A DNA stretch of 64,000 nucleotides from Bacteroidales bacterium UBA2861. GTDB taxonomy: Bacteria; Bacteroidota; Bacteroidia; Bacteroidales; UBA932. This document shows, one piece after another, positions 1-10,216 of the stretch (the first letter of the stretch is position 1; the number at the start of each line of letters is the position of its first letter). The stretch spans positions 1 to 64,000 of the forward strand of contig DEFD01000032.1 of the NCBI GenBank assembly GCA_002350615.1. The letters run 5' to 3'. Position numbers and translations under genes: made by a program. Below the pieces are notes generated by a model. It made no database searches and was not told where the DNA came from. It worked only from the letters and a program-made list of their open reading frames with translations.

Positions 1-121
1 TGATTTATAGAGGAAAGATAAGAATTATTGGGCAAAAAGGAAAGGTGCGCCCGGATAGTGCTTCCAACCAGAAATGCGGGGTGCAGGAAGGGCGGAGACG
101 GGAGGCGCACCGCGGCAGGTG

Positions 122-161
122 AAAAAATTGCGGCGGCAGAGCCGTGGCCCCGTCGCCGCAA
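122..161 (-). terminator. Intrinsic terminator after the GLUG-type lipoprotein gene
   Basis: Read on the minus strand, an 8-bp stem (TTGCGGCG paired with CGCCGCAA, positions 154-161 and 128-135) is followed directly by six T residues (positions 127-122). It lies 20-60 bases past the stop codon of the minus-strand gene ending at 181. The rest of 1-180 shows no supportable gene. Confidence 0.65.
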
Positions 162-180
162 AAGATTTTGACATCGGGTA

Positions 181-3100
181 TCAGTCGACTACTTTCAGGG
201 TGGTTTCACTATAGTTCAGCGTGAAAGCATTCTTGCTTCCATACAGAACGCTGGAGCTAATATCAGTGTAAGAATTCACCGTCACAGCTCCTAGTTTACT
301 TCCCTTCACAATTGAGAAAGGTTCTTCATCTGTACCCAAATTCACGGTTTGATCGGCGCTGTTATGACTGCCTGCAACAAGACCGTGGTAATTGTTTGCA
401 GCATACTGAACATCGACATTCAAACGGCACCCCTTCATGGTAACGCCATTCACATTGGTACGCCCGGCTATGCCGCCTACGAAGCCGTTGGCATTGGAAG
501 GAGATTTTATTGTTGCCTCAACCGTACATCCATTGTACTTGGTAGAGGGTGCATATCCTACAAGACCACCGATATTCTGGTCGGCACTCGTGGATCCCGT
601 AACTGTGATATCAGCATAATTGGCAGGTGAATTGAAGACCATCTGACCTCCATCTACGCTACCTATCACGCCGCCGACTCTGACAGCTGCCGATGCCGTT
701 CCGGAGAAGGCAATTTCTCCGGCAGCCTGGTTGACACAGTTGTCCAGCAGGAAGCTAGCATTGTTATTGTATCCGGCGATTCCTCCAAGATTCAATTTAG
801 CCGTATTCGATTCTACCGTTACGGTTCCGGAATTCGAGCAATTGTAAAAACGTGCGGCAGCCGAGGTGTTCTTTCCGACAATTCCGCCCACATTGGTTTC
901 ACCGCTGTTATGGTTGACCAGAAGATTTCCGCTGTTGAGAGCACCTTTGATCTTAGCCCCGTCAGGATAACCTATTACGCCTCCGAAATACAGTGTCTGG
1001 ACTGCGGTAGGAGTACCTTGCAATGTAATACTACCACGATTCTCAAGAATTGTAGCAACTCCAGTGTCATTCAAATTGGTATTACCCCAACCTATTACAC
1101 CGCCGATGACGGAACCGTTGCTGACAGCATTCTTTGTAATGGTGATGTTTCCTTCATTCAACGCATCCTTTACATTCGCGGAAGACCTTGCGATAACGCC
1201 GCCGAAACGTAACTGAGCGTCGTCGGCACCGTTCCCCGTTACAGTTACGTCGATAGCCTTCTTGTTGCACAGTTTTTCGGCAGGAGCGTTACTATACCCG
1301 ATAACGCCGCCGACATGCAATTCACTCTTTATTTGATTGCCTCCGGCGGTCCGCAGGAAAACAAAGTCGCAGGCACTGTCATTCGTCAAATCATATGCTG
1401 AGGCAGAGCTATTGTCTATTCTTCCTACAACCCCACCCTGACGGATGTAAGCAATTTTATTGCTGACCATCATTTTCCCGGGAGAAGCAATCTCATTTGA
1501 GCAGTTGCTGACATTTGCCTTGGTGTAACCGACAACGCCGCCGATATTGACGCCTGTACCATTGCCGGGCTGCATCCAGGTGTAAATATTCATAACACCG
1601 TAGTTGTGGCAATCGGAAATGGAATATGCTTCAGCTCCGGTAGCGGTTCCGACTTGGCCGACCAGACCACCGACACAAGGTTCCTTCACACAACCGGCAC
1701 CGGCGGGAATCGCGTCGCCGCCTACATTCGCGAAGGTTCCTTTCAATGACACCTGGCCATAATTGGAGCAGCCTGATATGTTCCTGAGAACAAATGCCGC
1801 CACGCCTCCTATAGAAGGTGCGGTTGCAGTAGCTCCTGTTTCACTGGTCGGGAAGGTAACAGTTACATCACCTTCATTCTTGCAATTGGTTATGTTCCCT
1901 TCAAAATATCCTGTGACTCCTCCTACTTTGCATACATTGCCGCTGGCGGCCGTACCCGCATTGTCAGCCATGGATCCGCCGTTCGTGCAATAGTAGGTGA
2001 CATCCCCATAATTCTCACAGTGATCCATCGTTCCCTTGGACGACGTGGCACTCGCGATTGGACTCGTACTTGTCGCGGCGGTAATTCCGCCTATATAAAC
2101 ATACTTTCCTGCTGCATTGAGAGAATAGGAGATGTCTCCGTTGTTCACATTGTTGCTTAAAGCGAGCTTGTCACCTGAATTGATATATCCCACGATGCCT
2201 CCCAAATAGACATTCTGGATCGCCGCCGTTGCAGTGATGGCAACATTTCCGTTGTTTGTGCAGTTCTGCACCAGGCCGTATGAGCGGCCGGCAATCGGAG
2301 CGATTACCGCCGAAGCGGTATCGGTGACGCTCACGGTCTGGGTTATGCTTGCATTGTTGGTGATTCCGTCGAGGATTCCGCCGCTCACGACATCAAGCGT
2401 AACAAAACCGAACTGGGCGCAAGGAATCGGATTGAACTGAAGATTACAGTCTGCTGCAATCGTAAAGTCTTTCACTGTTCCGGAAACATCCTCGAACAGT
2501 GAAACCCCGTCACTGGTCCAGCCGGTGATGGAATGTCCCTGGCCGTCGAGGGTGCCTTTGAAGGTCCCGGCGGCAGCTGCAAGGGTCTCACCGGAGAGAT
2601 CGATATTTGAGGTAAACTTCGCCATTCCTTCGGCAGGGAACTTATCCGCCGCGACAAGGGCGCGGAAGCGCTCAAGGGAGGCGGCATCGTGTATGTCGAA
2701 ATACCAGTTCCATTTCGCCCCCTGGTCCAGGGCATCGAATTTGAGACCGGTTCCGCGTGTAAATGTCAGGGCAGAGCCTGCCACCCTTTCGGCCTTCCAG
2801 TCGTCATAACCGGCGGTGCCTGAATCCGTTCCATGAGTATTGGAAGACATGGAAAAACTGAGTGCAGCCACGGCACCCGGAAGGACTGGAATGTAATAAT
2901 AAGTGTCCTTGGTAAAGTACCCGTCGGCTTTGGTTGCGGTAATGGACGAGGCCGTACCGACCCCTGTCATGGAAGCATCTGACACCGAGAAAGTGGCAGT
3001 GCCGGCAAGTTTGTCCGTACCGCCGGACAGGACGATTTCTTTTACGTCTTCGCCAGTAATCTTGAACTTGATATATGAAAAGGCATTCTTAAGTGTAACG

Positions 3101-3558
3101 CTGTAGTTTCCTCCGTTATTGGTGGCGGTGCCCACGGCGACCATCGCGCCCTTGGCGACGTTGTTTTCTCCCACGCTCTGCACAGAAGGCAACACCGTGG
3201 TGATTTTTCCCGCCGAGAAAGTGGCTTCGGCGTCATAGGGATAAAACACATAGAAGGAACTTGCCCCCTCGCTCACTTCTCCGGTGAAAGTGGCAGTAGT
3301 TCCCGGATCACCCGAAAGCGTAAATTGGATGGGTGTGGAGTCAAGGTCCGTGAACACGCCGACCGCATCACCAGCTTCCCATGAAATAGTGCCGACGGCG
3401 GGGTCGGAAACAAAAGATTTTGCGGCAGGAGCCGAAATACTGAGAGAAACAGCCTTCTTCCCGTCAGTGGAAACCGGCTGTCCTTCCTGGAAAGAATCTT
3501 TGTTGCAGGAAGCGGCTGCGAGCAAAGCGACAGCGGTAAAAATCAAATACTTTTTCAT
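181..3558 (-). CDS. Large surface lipoprotein: fimbrillin-like N-terminus plus GLUG-type repeat solenoid
   Basis: 1125 residues with a lipoprotein signal peptide (lipobox AASC, Cys18), so probably anchored in the outer membrane and surface exposed. Residues about 33-270 resemble fimbrillin-family domains (WEAGDAVGVF, then a YPY motif). From about residue 285 the chain turns into roughly fifteen degenerate repeats of the form GGVxGY...N.C.N.G.V, as in GLUG-type beta-solenoids. An AGGAGG Shine-Dalgarno sits before the ATG. The repeat region is clearly paralogous to the plus-strand protein at 17341-21558 (shared blocks such as VNNGDISY, NGGSM.DNAGT, VPTSETGA). It is the last gene of a minus-strand unit after the fibronectin-type lipoprotein and a 49-residue protein. 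An adhesin or glycan-binding role is inferred; no catalytic motif is visible. Confidence 0.85.
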   Translation of the reverse strand: MKKYLIFTAVALLAAASCNKDSFQEGQPVSTDGKKAVSLSISAPAAKSFVSDPAVGTISWEAGDAVGVFTDLDSTPIQFTLSGDPGTTATFTGEVSEGASSFYVFYPYDAEATFSAGKITTVLPSVQSVGENNVAKGAMVAVGTATNNGGNYSVTLKNAFSYIKFKITGEDVKEIVLSGGTDKLAGTATFSVSDASMTGVGTASSITATKADGYFTKDTYYYIPVLPGAVAALSFSMSSNTHGTDSGTAGYDDWKAERVAGSALTFTRGTGLKFDALDQGAKWNWYFDIHDAASLERFRALVAADKFPAEGMAKFTSNIDLSGETLAAAAGTFKGTLDGQGHSITGWTSDGVSLFEDVSGTVKDFTIAADCNLQFNPIPCAQFGFVTLDVVSGGILDGITNNASITQTVSVTDTASAVIAPIAGRSYGLVQNCTNNGNVAITATAAIQNVYLGGIVGYINSGDKLALSNNVNNGDISYSLNAAGKYVYIGGITAATSTSPIASATSSKGTMDHCENYGDVTYYCTNGGSMADNAGTAASGNVCKVGGVTGYFEGNITNCKNEGDVTVTFPTSETGATATAPSIGGVAAFVLRNISGCSNYGQVSLKGTFANVGGDAIPAGAGCVKEPCVGGLVGQVGTATGAEAYSISDCHNYGVMNIYTWMQPGNGTGVNIGGVVGYTKANVSNCSNEIASPGKMMVSNKIAYIRQGGVVGRIDNSSASAYDLTNDSACDFVFLRTAGGNQIKSELHVGGVIGYSNAPAEKLCNKKAIDVTVTGNGADDAQLRFGGVIARSSANVKDALNEGNITITKNAVSNGSVIGGVIGWGNTNLNDTGVATILENRGSITLQGTPTAVQTLYFGGVIGYPDGAKIKGALNSGNLLVNHNSGETNVGGIVGKNTSAAARFYNCSNSGTVTVESNTAKLNLGGIAGYNNNASFLLDNCVNQAAGEIAFSGTASAAVRVGGVIGSVDGGQMVFNSPANYADITVTGSTSADQNIGGLVGYAPSTKYNGCTVEATIKSPSNANGFVGGIAGRTNVNGVTMKGCRLNVDVQYAANNYHGLVAGSHNSADQTVNLGTDEEPFSIVKGSKLGAVTVNSYTDISSSVLYGSKNAFTLNYSETTLKVVD

Positions 3559-3573
3559 AATTTCTTCCTCCTG

Positions 3574-3723
3574 TTACCAATCGTTTCCCATATCAGTCTC
3601 GTTGGATGTATCGAGATTGTCAACCCTGACGCCATCGATACTCAGTTCACTCTGGCAGATGACTTCCGCCTCTACAGTCACCGGAATGGTCTGCGGTGAA
3701 ATGTAAGTGGTTTTTGTTTTCAT
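3574..3723 (-). CDS. Small protein (49 aa) preceding a fimbrillin-like lipoprotein
   Basis: A 49-codon frame opens with ATG at 3723 and begins MKTKTTYISPQ, ending NETDMGNDW. It has no signal peptide or membrane segment and an acidic C-terminal half. It sits 15 nt after the fibronectin-type lipoprotein and 15 nt before the next lipoprotein start, with an AGGAGG ribosome site in that second gap. A second small frame with the same MKxxYxSP-like opening, acidic tail and 15-nt spacing to a fimbrillin-like lipoprotein is at 41669-41809. The recurrence supports a real gene. Function is unknown; a leader peptide or partner of the downstream lipoprotein is possible. Confidence 0.6.
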   Translation of the reverse strand: MKTKTTYISPQTIPVTVEAEVICQSELSIDGVRVDNLDTSNETDMGNDW

Positions 3724-3738
3724 TGCTTGAACTTATTA

Positions 3739-6609
3739 TTAATATGATATTACTTCTATTTTGACATCGTCAAGGAAAGCACGGCACTGCCCGGTATAGC
3801 TGTTGTCTTTACGGTAAGTACCTATTGCCACTCTCGCCCCCGGCTTTACGCCCGCAAATGTGAATTCGTATTTCTGAAGTCCCACACGGCCGGCCAGGGT
3901 AAAAGTCCTTTCATCTGCCACGGTGCCGGAAGAGAATGCCTGATGCATGGTGCCTTCGGTGCCGAGAGACACCCCGTCCAGAATCTTCACCACCGCATTC
4001 AGCGGATCCCCTATCTTGACTCCGTTGTCAGTATATGGAGACATGTAGAAAGAAACCTTGATGGTGGCATTACCCGAGAGGCAGACAAGGGCCGGCGTCA
4101 ATATCTGGCACCATGCATTTGCCGCCCCGAGCTTGATGAGTCCCGGCATACCGCAGAGCGAGCCTCCGGCATCGCCTGAATAGGATTCGGATATTGCGCC
4201 CCAGTCCTTGAGCCGAGTTGTCGCAGTGGCTCTCCACGTGGTGTTGAGCAGGCCGTACTGGGTTCCGGCGGCGCACAGGTAAAGCTTGTCCGCCGAACTT
4301 GAGAGGGGCTGTTCCCCGGCAAGGGGCAGGAAGGAAGTCCGGCTGCTTCGGTTGCTGCTGCTGTAACCCGGATAGCCGTAGCCGAAATCCGGAAGTGCCG
4401 GCAGACCGCCCCAGAGGAGTTCTGAGAAGTCCTCAAAGAGAACCGTCTGTCCTGCAGCAGCCTTTCCGGAAGGAATTGTAACCACATGGGAGGCAGGAGT
4501 TTCAACTTCGATGGAAGAACTGATCTGGTAGTCGCTGTTGGTTATCTCCAGCCTGTATTCAGTGGACGGTTGCAGACCGGTGAAAAGGAAGCAGGGACCG
4601 GTGGAGACATTCCAGAGTTGCGGCAGATCTGAAGACGCCACGTTCATTTCCGTGCCGTCGGGCACGCCATACGCGCCAAGTGAGAGACGCACCACCAGCT
4701 CGGAGCCGCGATAGAGTTCCAGTTTGTAATGCCCGAGTATGTCGGAGGCATAGTTGCTGTCGGTGTACCACTTGAAACCAATCTGAGTAGGCTGCACAAA
4801 AGGGGCCGAAATGGATATGTTCTTGTCCACATGCGGCGTAACGACAGTCTGCACCTCGGACCATTGAGATGCATAGGTCTGCGAATAACGGGCTTTTACA
4901 CGGACATCATAGGATGTTTCCTGGGCCAGTCCTCGAATGATGAAACTCGTATAGGTGGTGCTCCCCGCCTTTATCCAGACGGATGCCGTACTCTTTTTGT
5001 ATTCAATATCGTAGGAGCCAGCCCCCTCGCATGCAGCCCAGTCGGCCCTGACCTGGCCTTCCCCTGCCGAAAGCTGAACCACGGGGGAGCCCACGGTTAT
5101 GGGAGTTTCCCCGTAAGAAACAAGCTTGACGGAGATATCGTCCAAAACAAGACGATGCTGTCCGGTTTCATCCGGGGCGCGGTAGGCGCCTATGGCAAGA
5201 CGGCTGGTGGGAGTGACGTTGTGAATCGTAAACACATACTCGCTCAACGCCAGGTCGTTGTGAAGATTGAAGCTTTCAACCACTATGTTTTCCGCCGCGG
5301 AGGTGACGATATTTGAACTGACCGTCACACCGTCCAGCAGCCGCACACAGGCTCCCAGCGGATCCAGGGACTGCTGCGAAGAACCATATGGCGAGGCCTT
5401 GAAGCGAAGCTCAACCGTGGCGGGACCCGAAAGCACTGATAATGTGGGGGTTACAAGAGCGCCCACCTTTGACGAGGCACCTACTTTCACGGAGCCTGGA
5501 CGTCCGCAGACCATACCCACGACAGACTGGTCCTCACGAAGTTCAGCCCAACGGGAAAGGGAAACCCCGGAACCGGCCAGAGCTTTCTGAATACTGTTGT
5601 ACAGTCCCATCTCCGTACCGGCCGTGCATAGGTAGTAACCGAATTCCGAATCTCCAACGGGATTCCATCCGCGGGCCGGGGTGAGCCTGTTTACCGAACT
5701 GCGCTTTTCTGCGGAATAACCGACAGCACGATTCACCGCATCGCCACCCCAGATCAACTCGGAAAAATCCTGGAAAAGGAAAGTTTCGCCGGGCTGCGCC
5801 TTTCCGCTTGTCTTCTCCAAAGCCTTTGCCTCCTCAGTGACAAATTCCAGTGGCTCGCTTCGGAAAGTGACGTCCTGCCCCTCCTCGTCTTTTGTGCGGC
5901 ATTCCACGACGAACCAGTACGAGGTGGCGGGATCAAGGCCGGAGAAGATGAAACGGGGCTGGCCGGAATACAGGGACGGATCGGTTATGTCCCAGGAAAC
6001 TACGAGGTTGGTGCAGGAGGCATCGCTGTAAAGTTCCAGAGAAGAAACGGCAGCCCTGTCGATGGCGGCATCCGAGAAATCGGTTACGCTCCACTCCAAA
6101 ACAGCAGTGCCGGGAGAGACATCGACCAGACGGGAAGACGCTCCGGTGACGGCATGTATGCTCTCATCGACAATGCCGTGCCCCACTTTAATGACAGCCT
6201 TTTCGCCTGCCTCGTTGCTGACATAAATCCACTTTGAAAAGACGGATTCAGGATAGTTGGCGCGGACACGGGCATAATACTTCGAATTTTCGACAAGGCC
6301 GTTGAATATTATGCCGTCGTTCGGTTTTGCAGATGCCTGAAGAGTCTGCGAGGCGGTGCTGGTGTAAACGCTTGCGCCTATCTCAGGGTCTTTTATTATC
6401 TGCGCAGTGAAAGAAACCGCCCCTGCGGCGATGGCGTCGTCCACCTCCCAGTAAAAACCAAGGGCGGCAGTTGAAGAATTGGTTTCGTCGTAGCTTACGT
6501 CCGCAGGCGGAACCGCATCTGGATCGATTCCATAAGAAGGCTCATGCCGGCACGATATGGCGGCAAAAAGCAGTGCAAACGTTACAGCAAGGCAGTATCT
6601 TGGATTCAT
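3739..6609 (-). CDS. Surface lipoprotein with fibronectin-III-like domains and two copies of an FSELxWGG module
   Basis: 956 residues with a lipoprotein signal (FAAISC, Cys20). The chain alternates fibronectin-III-like segments (for example SYDIEYKKSTASVWIKAG and YDVRVKARYSQTYASQWSEV around residues 525-580) with two copies of a roughly 200-residue module. The module opens with F.DFSEL.WGG near residues 280 and 728 and closes with a strand pattern like RLAIGAYR...LDDISVKL. Closing segments of this type resemble jelly-roll carbohydrate-binding domains, but I cannot name the family. One further copy of the module is in the 1405-residue protein on the other strand. No catalytic residues are apparent. 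It is the first gene of the minus-strand unit divergent from susC; a surface glycan-binding role is inferred. Confidence 0.8.
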   Translation of the reverse strand: MNPRYCLAVTFALLFAAISCRHEPSYGIDPDAVPPADVSYDETNSSTAALGFYWEVDDAIAAGAVSFTAQIIKDPEIGASVYTSTASQTLQASAKPNDGIIFNGLVENSKYYARVRANYPESVFSKWIYVSNEAGEKAVIKVGHGIVDESIHAVTGASSRLVDVSPGTAVLEWSVTDFSDAAIDRAAVSSLELYSDASCTNLVVSWDITDPSLYSGQPRFIFSGLDPATSYWFVVECRTKDEEGQDVTFRSEPLEFVTEEAKALEKTSGKAQPGETFLFQDFSELIWGGDAVNRAVGYSAEKRSSVNRLTPARGWNPVGDSEFGYYLCTAGTEMGLYNSIQKALAGSGVSLSRWAELREDQSVVGMVCGRPGSVKVGASSKVGALVTPTLSVLSGPATVELRFKASPYGSSQQSLDPLGACVRLLDGVTVSSNIVTSAAENIVVESFNLHNDLALSEYVFTIHNVTPTSRLAIGAYRAPDETGQHRLVLDDISVKLVSYGETPITVGSPVVQLSAGEGQVRADWAACEGAGSYDIEYKKSTASVWIKAGSTTYTSFIIRGLAQETSYDVRVKARYSQTYASQWSEVQTVVTPHVDKNISISAPFVQPTQIGFKWYTDSNYASDILGHYKLELYRGSELVVRLSLGAYGVPDGTEMNVASSDLPQLWNVSTGPCFLFTGLQPSTEYRLEITNSDYQISSSIEVETPASHVVTIPSGKAAAGQTVLFEDFSELLWGGLPALPDFGYGYPGYSSSNRSSRTSFLPLAGEQPLSSSADKLYLCAAGTQYGLLNTTWRATATTRLKDWGAISESYSGDAGGSLCGMPGLIKLGAANAWCQILTPALVCLSGNATIKVSFYMSPYTDNGVKIGDPLNAVVKILDGVSLGTEGTMHQAFSSGTVADERTFTLAGRVGLQKYEFTFAGVKPGARVAIGTYRKDNSYTGQCRAFLDDVKIEVISY

Positions 6610-6734
6610 ACCTTTAATAAAATAAAAAACAGTGCGTCAGCGGTGCTGCGTACTGTCCCATCGTTGTGCCGTGTCGGATTGCTCTGCAATCTTAAGCAAT
6701 TCTTTCCGTTTATCCAAATTTTTCTGCGATAATA

Positions 6735-6765
6735 TTTGTTTTTATAATTTGAATACCTATATTTG
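6735..6765 (+). promoter_or_regulatory. Bacteroidota-type promoter for the first susC operon
   Basis: TTTG at 6735-6738 and TATATTTG at 6758-6765 are separated by 19 nt, matching the Bacteroidota -33/-7 consensus. The start codon lies at 6852, leaving a leader of about 80 nt. The box and part of its spacer closely match the promoter at 25513-25543 before the second susC. Confidence 0.75.
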
Positions 6766-6776
6766 CCAATGAGTTT

Positions 6777-6790
6777 CGGGCGCGTGCCCG
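6777..6790. promoter_or_regulatory. GC-rich palindrome near the susC start of transcription, possible operator
   Basis: CGGGC-GCGT-GCCCG is a 5-bp inverted repeat around a 4-nt centre containing a CpG. It lies about 12 nt after the -7 box, where a repressor could act. LacI-family operators are typically palindromes with a central CG and a LacI-type gene lies at 24285, but no second copy was found, so the link is only a suggestion. Confidence 0.3.
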
Positions 6791-6798
6791 CTGTCCCT

Positions 6799-6831
6799 CA
6801 AATGTATCAGAGCCGCTATTCGGATTGCAAG
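6799..6831 (-). promoter_or_regulatory. Possible divergent promoter for the minus-strand lipoprotein unit
   Basis: On the minus strand TACATTTG (6806-6799) fits the TAnnTTTG box. An imperfect upstream element, CTTG in place of TTTG (6831-6828), lies 21 nt away. The predicted leader to the ATG at 6609 would be about 190 nt. The weak upstream element makes this tentative. Confidence 0.35.
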
Positions 6832-6851
6832 TTGAATAGACTCTCCGATCA

Positions 6852-9800
6852 ATGAAGATTGACAGACTCAAACGAATAATGACGGTTATTGCCGCTTTTA
6901 TGATTTCTTCAATCGCGGCCATGTCCCAAACAAGGGAAATAACCGGTACTGTAAAGGAGGCGTCCACCGGAGAACCGGCGGTCGGCGCTTCTGTTATAGT
7001 CAAAGGTACCACCACAGGAACCATGGTGGGACCTGACGGCAGTTATCGCATAAAAGCAGGCCCTGCCGACGTGCTCGTATTCGACCTCATCGGAATGAAA
7101 CAGGTCGAAGAAAAGGTGGAAGGCCGAGCCTCCATCGATGTCGTTATGGAAGATGACAGTGAGACGCTCGAGGCAACCGTGGTCGTGGGTTACGGAACGC
7201 TCAAGAAAACTCAGCTCGTGGGGGCGGTGGAAAATTTCTCCGGGGAAGAACTGGAGAAACGGACCAATGCCAACGTCGCCCGTTCCCTTCAAGGGCAGGT
7301 GGCAGGACTCAACATTATCCAAAGCGACGGAAAGCCCAACCACACAGGAGCCATCTATGTACGAGGCGGAAACACTTCCTACAAGACAAGGGCCTCCATG
7401 GGCGGAGCCGGACAAGGTTCCCACTCGATAGGCCAGGGAGGGTCCGCCCTCATTCTCATTGACGGTGTAGAAGGCTCACTCACCGCCGTGAATCCGGACG
7501 ACATCGAGACCATTTCGGTGCTCAAAGATGCTTCTTCCGCTGCTGTTTATGGTGCAAGAGGCGCTTTCGGGGTTATTCTGGTGACCACGAAGAAAGCAGG
7601 CGGCGACAAAGTGAGCGTAAACTACCAGGGATCGGTGGCAATCAACCGCCGCACTGTAATGTGGGAAGACAACATCGTTACCGACGGTCTGGAGTGGCTG
7701 GAGTCCTGCTACGAGTTCTATGAGAACGTGGCACGCACTCCCACATCAGCGGGCAAAAGCCCGGGAGCGATAAACCAGTACAACATGGGCAGCGACTATC
7801 TGGACGCCTTCAGGGCCTGGCGGGCTGGCGGAAACGTTGCAGATACAGACTATGATGCCAACGGGAATTACCGGTATTATGCAAGTACCAACTGGCTCAA
7901 GGAGATATACAAGAGGGTAAACCTATCCAACTCGCACGCTTTGTCACTGAGCGGCGGCAGCGAAAAATTGAGTTTCAGGATTACCGGAAGATATTACGGG
8001 CAGGATGGCATTTACAAAATAGGCAACGAGGACTACAGCAAGTTCAATTTCAGGGCGAAAGTCGATGCAAAGCTCAGGCCCTGGCTCAGCATCGATTCCA
8101 ATACCTATATATATAGGAATATTTACAATCAGCCCATAGTCAACTCGTCAACGACGATATTGAATCAGATACAATACTACGGCTTCCCGATTTTCCCCGT
8201 TTACAATCCAGATGGCAGCTACACGTACGGCGCATCCTGGTGCGGCTATGAGGCCTTCAAGAAAGGGAATACCAGACAGCAGAACAACAATATGTCCCTG
8301 TCCGAAACGGTAGGCATCAACATAGTGCCCATAAAGGATGTATTGAAGTTCCGGGCAGATTTCACATACAAGGCCCACCGCAACGGTGTCGAACGCTACA
8401 TGGGGCAGAACTCCTATTCCCCATCTCCGGGAGTCACGCTCCAGTCCACCGAGCAGGAGAACACCTATAAGTCTATCTGGCGCACGGAGAATGACATTTT
8501 CACCGGAAACGCCGTGCTCACCTGGACTCCTAAGCTGGGAGACAGGCATTCCCTCAACGTGGTGGCCGGATGGAACATCGAAGACTATCACAGAAAGGCC
8601 TACTATATAACGAGAAAGGGACTTCTGTACGATTCCCTTCCAAATTTTGAACTCATGGACGACGGCGGTTCCGAATTCACGACCATCTCAATCTCGGACA
8701 ACGACGGAAACGCATCCTACGGACTCGTGGGCTTCTTCGGAAGAGCGAATTACACTCTGCTCGGAAGGTATATCTTTGAATTGTCCGCCCGGTACGACGG
8801 TTCTTCAAAATTTCCATCCGACCAGCGGTGGGGCTTCTTCCCTTCCGGTTCGTTCGGATGGAGACTATCCGAAGAACCCTGGATGAAATGGAGCCGCAAA
8901 ATCATCGACAACCTGAAGTTGAGAGGCAACTACGGCGCCCTCGGCAATGCCAACATCAGCGCCTACCAGTATCTGGAAACGGTCGGCGTGAGCCGCAGCG
9001 GAGTGCTTTTCAATGGCGCAAAGGTGCCTGTGGCCGGGTTGCCGACCAATATTCCGGACGGACTCACCTGGGAAAAGGTCAACACCTGGGACATAGGTCT
9101 TGACGCCGACCTGCTGAAGAGCCGTCTGTCATTCTCCGGCGACATCTATGTCAGGGACACCAAAGACCTTTACATCACAGGTCCCGAACTTCCTGCGGTC
9201 TATGGTGCTTCTGCCCCCAAAGGCAATTATGGTGCACTGACCACCCATGGCTGGGAAGCCACCCTTGCCTGGAAGGACCGCACGGACATAGCTGGCAGCC
9301 CCTTCGATTATTCGGTAAAAGCCAGCCTTTGGGACAGCCGCACCTGGGTGGCCGCCTACAATAATTCTTCAGGCGACATTCTCGACTACTATACAGGAAA
9401 GGAACTCGGCGAAATCTGGGGCTTCCGCACCGACGGATATTTTCTCTCCAACGCCGAAGCACAGAACTGGGCCAAAGATGCCTACCACAAGAACGGTGAC
9501 AATTTCCAGGCGTACGCGGGCGATCTCAAGTTCATCGACCGCAATGGTGACGGCAAAATCGACGTAGGCGCCGGCACGCTGGCCGACCACGGCGACCTGT
9601 ACCGCATCGGCAACGTGACGCCGCGCTATCAGTTCGGCCTGAACATGGACTTCCGTTACAGGGGCATCGGGCTTTCCATCTTCTTCCAGGGCGTAGGTCA
9701 CCGGGATTGGTATCCTGCCAATGAATCCGGTTTCTTCTGGGGGCACTACAACAGGCCTTATTCCTACCTCATGAAGAATCAGACCGGCGACAACTACGTC

Positions 9801-10211
9801 CATGTGGATTATTCCACCGAGAACTGGACCGTAACCAATGCCGGCAGCAAGCCATATTGGACAAGACGCGTGGGCTATGCGGCAAACCGCAACGTCGGCC
9901 CGCTCACCTGGGAAAACGACTATTATCTCCAGAACGCCGCATATCTGCGGCTGAAGAACCTCACGCTTGACTACACTTTCCCGGCGAAACTTACCGAAAA
10001 AATGAAAATCAGCATGCTGAAAGTTTATGTTTCAGCGGAAAACCTGCTTACCTTCTCCCCTATCCACAAAGTCACCAACATGTTCGACCCTGAAGTGATA
10101 GATTCCGGAGACAGTGACTTCTCCACCACCCGAGGGCTCAACGGTCAGGGCGACGGATTCAGCTATCCAATGCTGAAATCTTATACTTTCGGCGTAAACA
10201 TCACATTCTGA
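6852..10211 (+). CDS. SusC/RagA-family TonB-dependent outer-membrane transporter
   Basis: 1119 residues. A signal peptide covers about 1-25, followed by a carboxypeptidase-regulatory-like domain (REITGTVKEASTGEPAVGASV) and a segment TVVVGYGTLKK typical of the start of the SusC plug. The plug has the usual IRG/DG/ISVLKDASSAAVYGARGA stretch, then a long beta-barrel ends in an aromatic residue (FGVNITF). SusC proteins take up oligomers across the outer membrane with energy from TonB. It is the first gene of an operon, followed after 5 nt by susD. The substrate cannot be read from the sequence; the downstream phosphoesterase, dehydrogenase and GlpT-type carrier suggest a phosphate-containing one. 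Confidence 0.95.
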   Translation: MKIDRLKRIMTVIAAFMISSIAAMSQTREITGTVKEASTGEPAVGASVIVKGTTTGTMVGPDGSYRIKAGPADVLVFDLIGMKQVEEKVEGRASIDVVMEDDSETLEATVVVGYGTLKKTQLVGAVENFSGEELEKRTNANVARSLQGQVAGLNIIQSDGKPNHTGAIYVRGGNTSYKTRASMGGAGQGSHSIGQGGSALILIDGVEGSLTAVNPDDIETISVLKDASSAAVYGARGAFGVILVTTKKAGGDKVSVNYQGSVAINRRTVMWEDNIVTDGLEWLESCYEFYENVARTPTSAGKSPGAINQYNMGSDYLDAFRAWRAGGNVADTDYDANGNYRYYASTNWLKEIYKRVNLSNSHALSLSGGSEKLSFRITGRYYGQDGIYKIGNEDYSKFNFRAKVDAKLRPWLSIDSNTYIYRNIYNQPIVNSSTTILNQIQYYGFPIFPVYNPDGSYTYGASWCGYEAFKKGNTRQQNNNMSLSETVGINIVPIKDVLKFRADFTYKAHRNGVERYMGQNSYSPSPGVTLQSTEQENTYKSIWRTENDIFTGNAVLTWTPKLGDRHSLNVVAGWNIEDYHRKAYYITRKGLLYDSLPNFELMDDGGSEFTTISISDNDGNASYGLVGFFGRANYTLLGRYIFELSARYDGSSKFPSDQRWGFFPSGSFGWRLSEEPWMKWSRKIIDNLKLRGNYGALGNANISAYQYLETVGVSRSGVLFNGAKVPVAGLPTNIPDGLTWEKVNTWDIGLDADLLKSRLSFSGDIYVRDTKDLYITGPELPAVYGASAPKGNYGALTTHGWEATLAWKDRTDIAGSPFDYSVKASLWDSRTWVAAYNNSSGDILDYYTGKELGEIWGFRTDGYFLSNAEAQNWAKDAYHKNGDNFQAYAGDLKFIDRNGDGKIDVGAGTLADHGDLYRIGNVTPRYQFGLNMDFRYRGIGLSIFFQGVGHRDWYPANESGFFWGHYNRPYSYLMKNQTGDNYVHVDYSTENWTVTNAGSKPYWTRRVGYAANRNVGPLTWENDYYLQNAAYLRLKNLTLDYTFPAKLTEKMKISMLKVYVSAENLLTFSPIHKVTNMFDPEVIDSGDSDFSTTRGLNGQGDGFSYPMLKSYTFGVNITF

Positions 10212-10216
10212 AAACC

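Noticed and set aside
44..111. 8-bp inverted pair GGTGCGCC/GGCGCACC
   Set aside because: The arms are 52 nt apart in GC-rich sequence and short enough to occur by chance.
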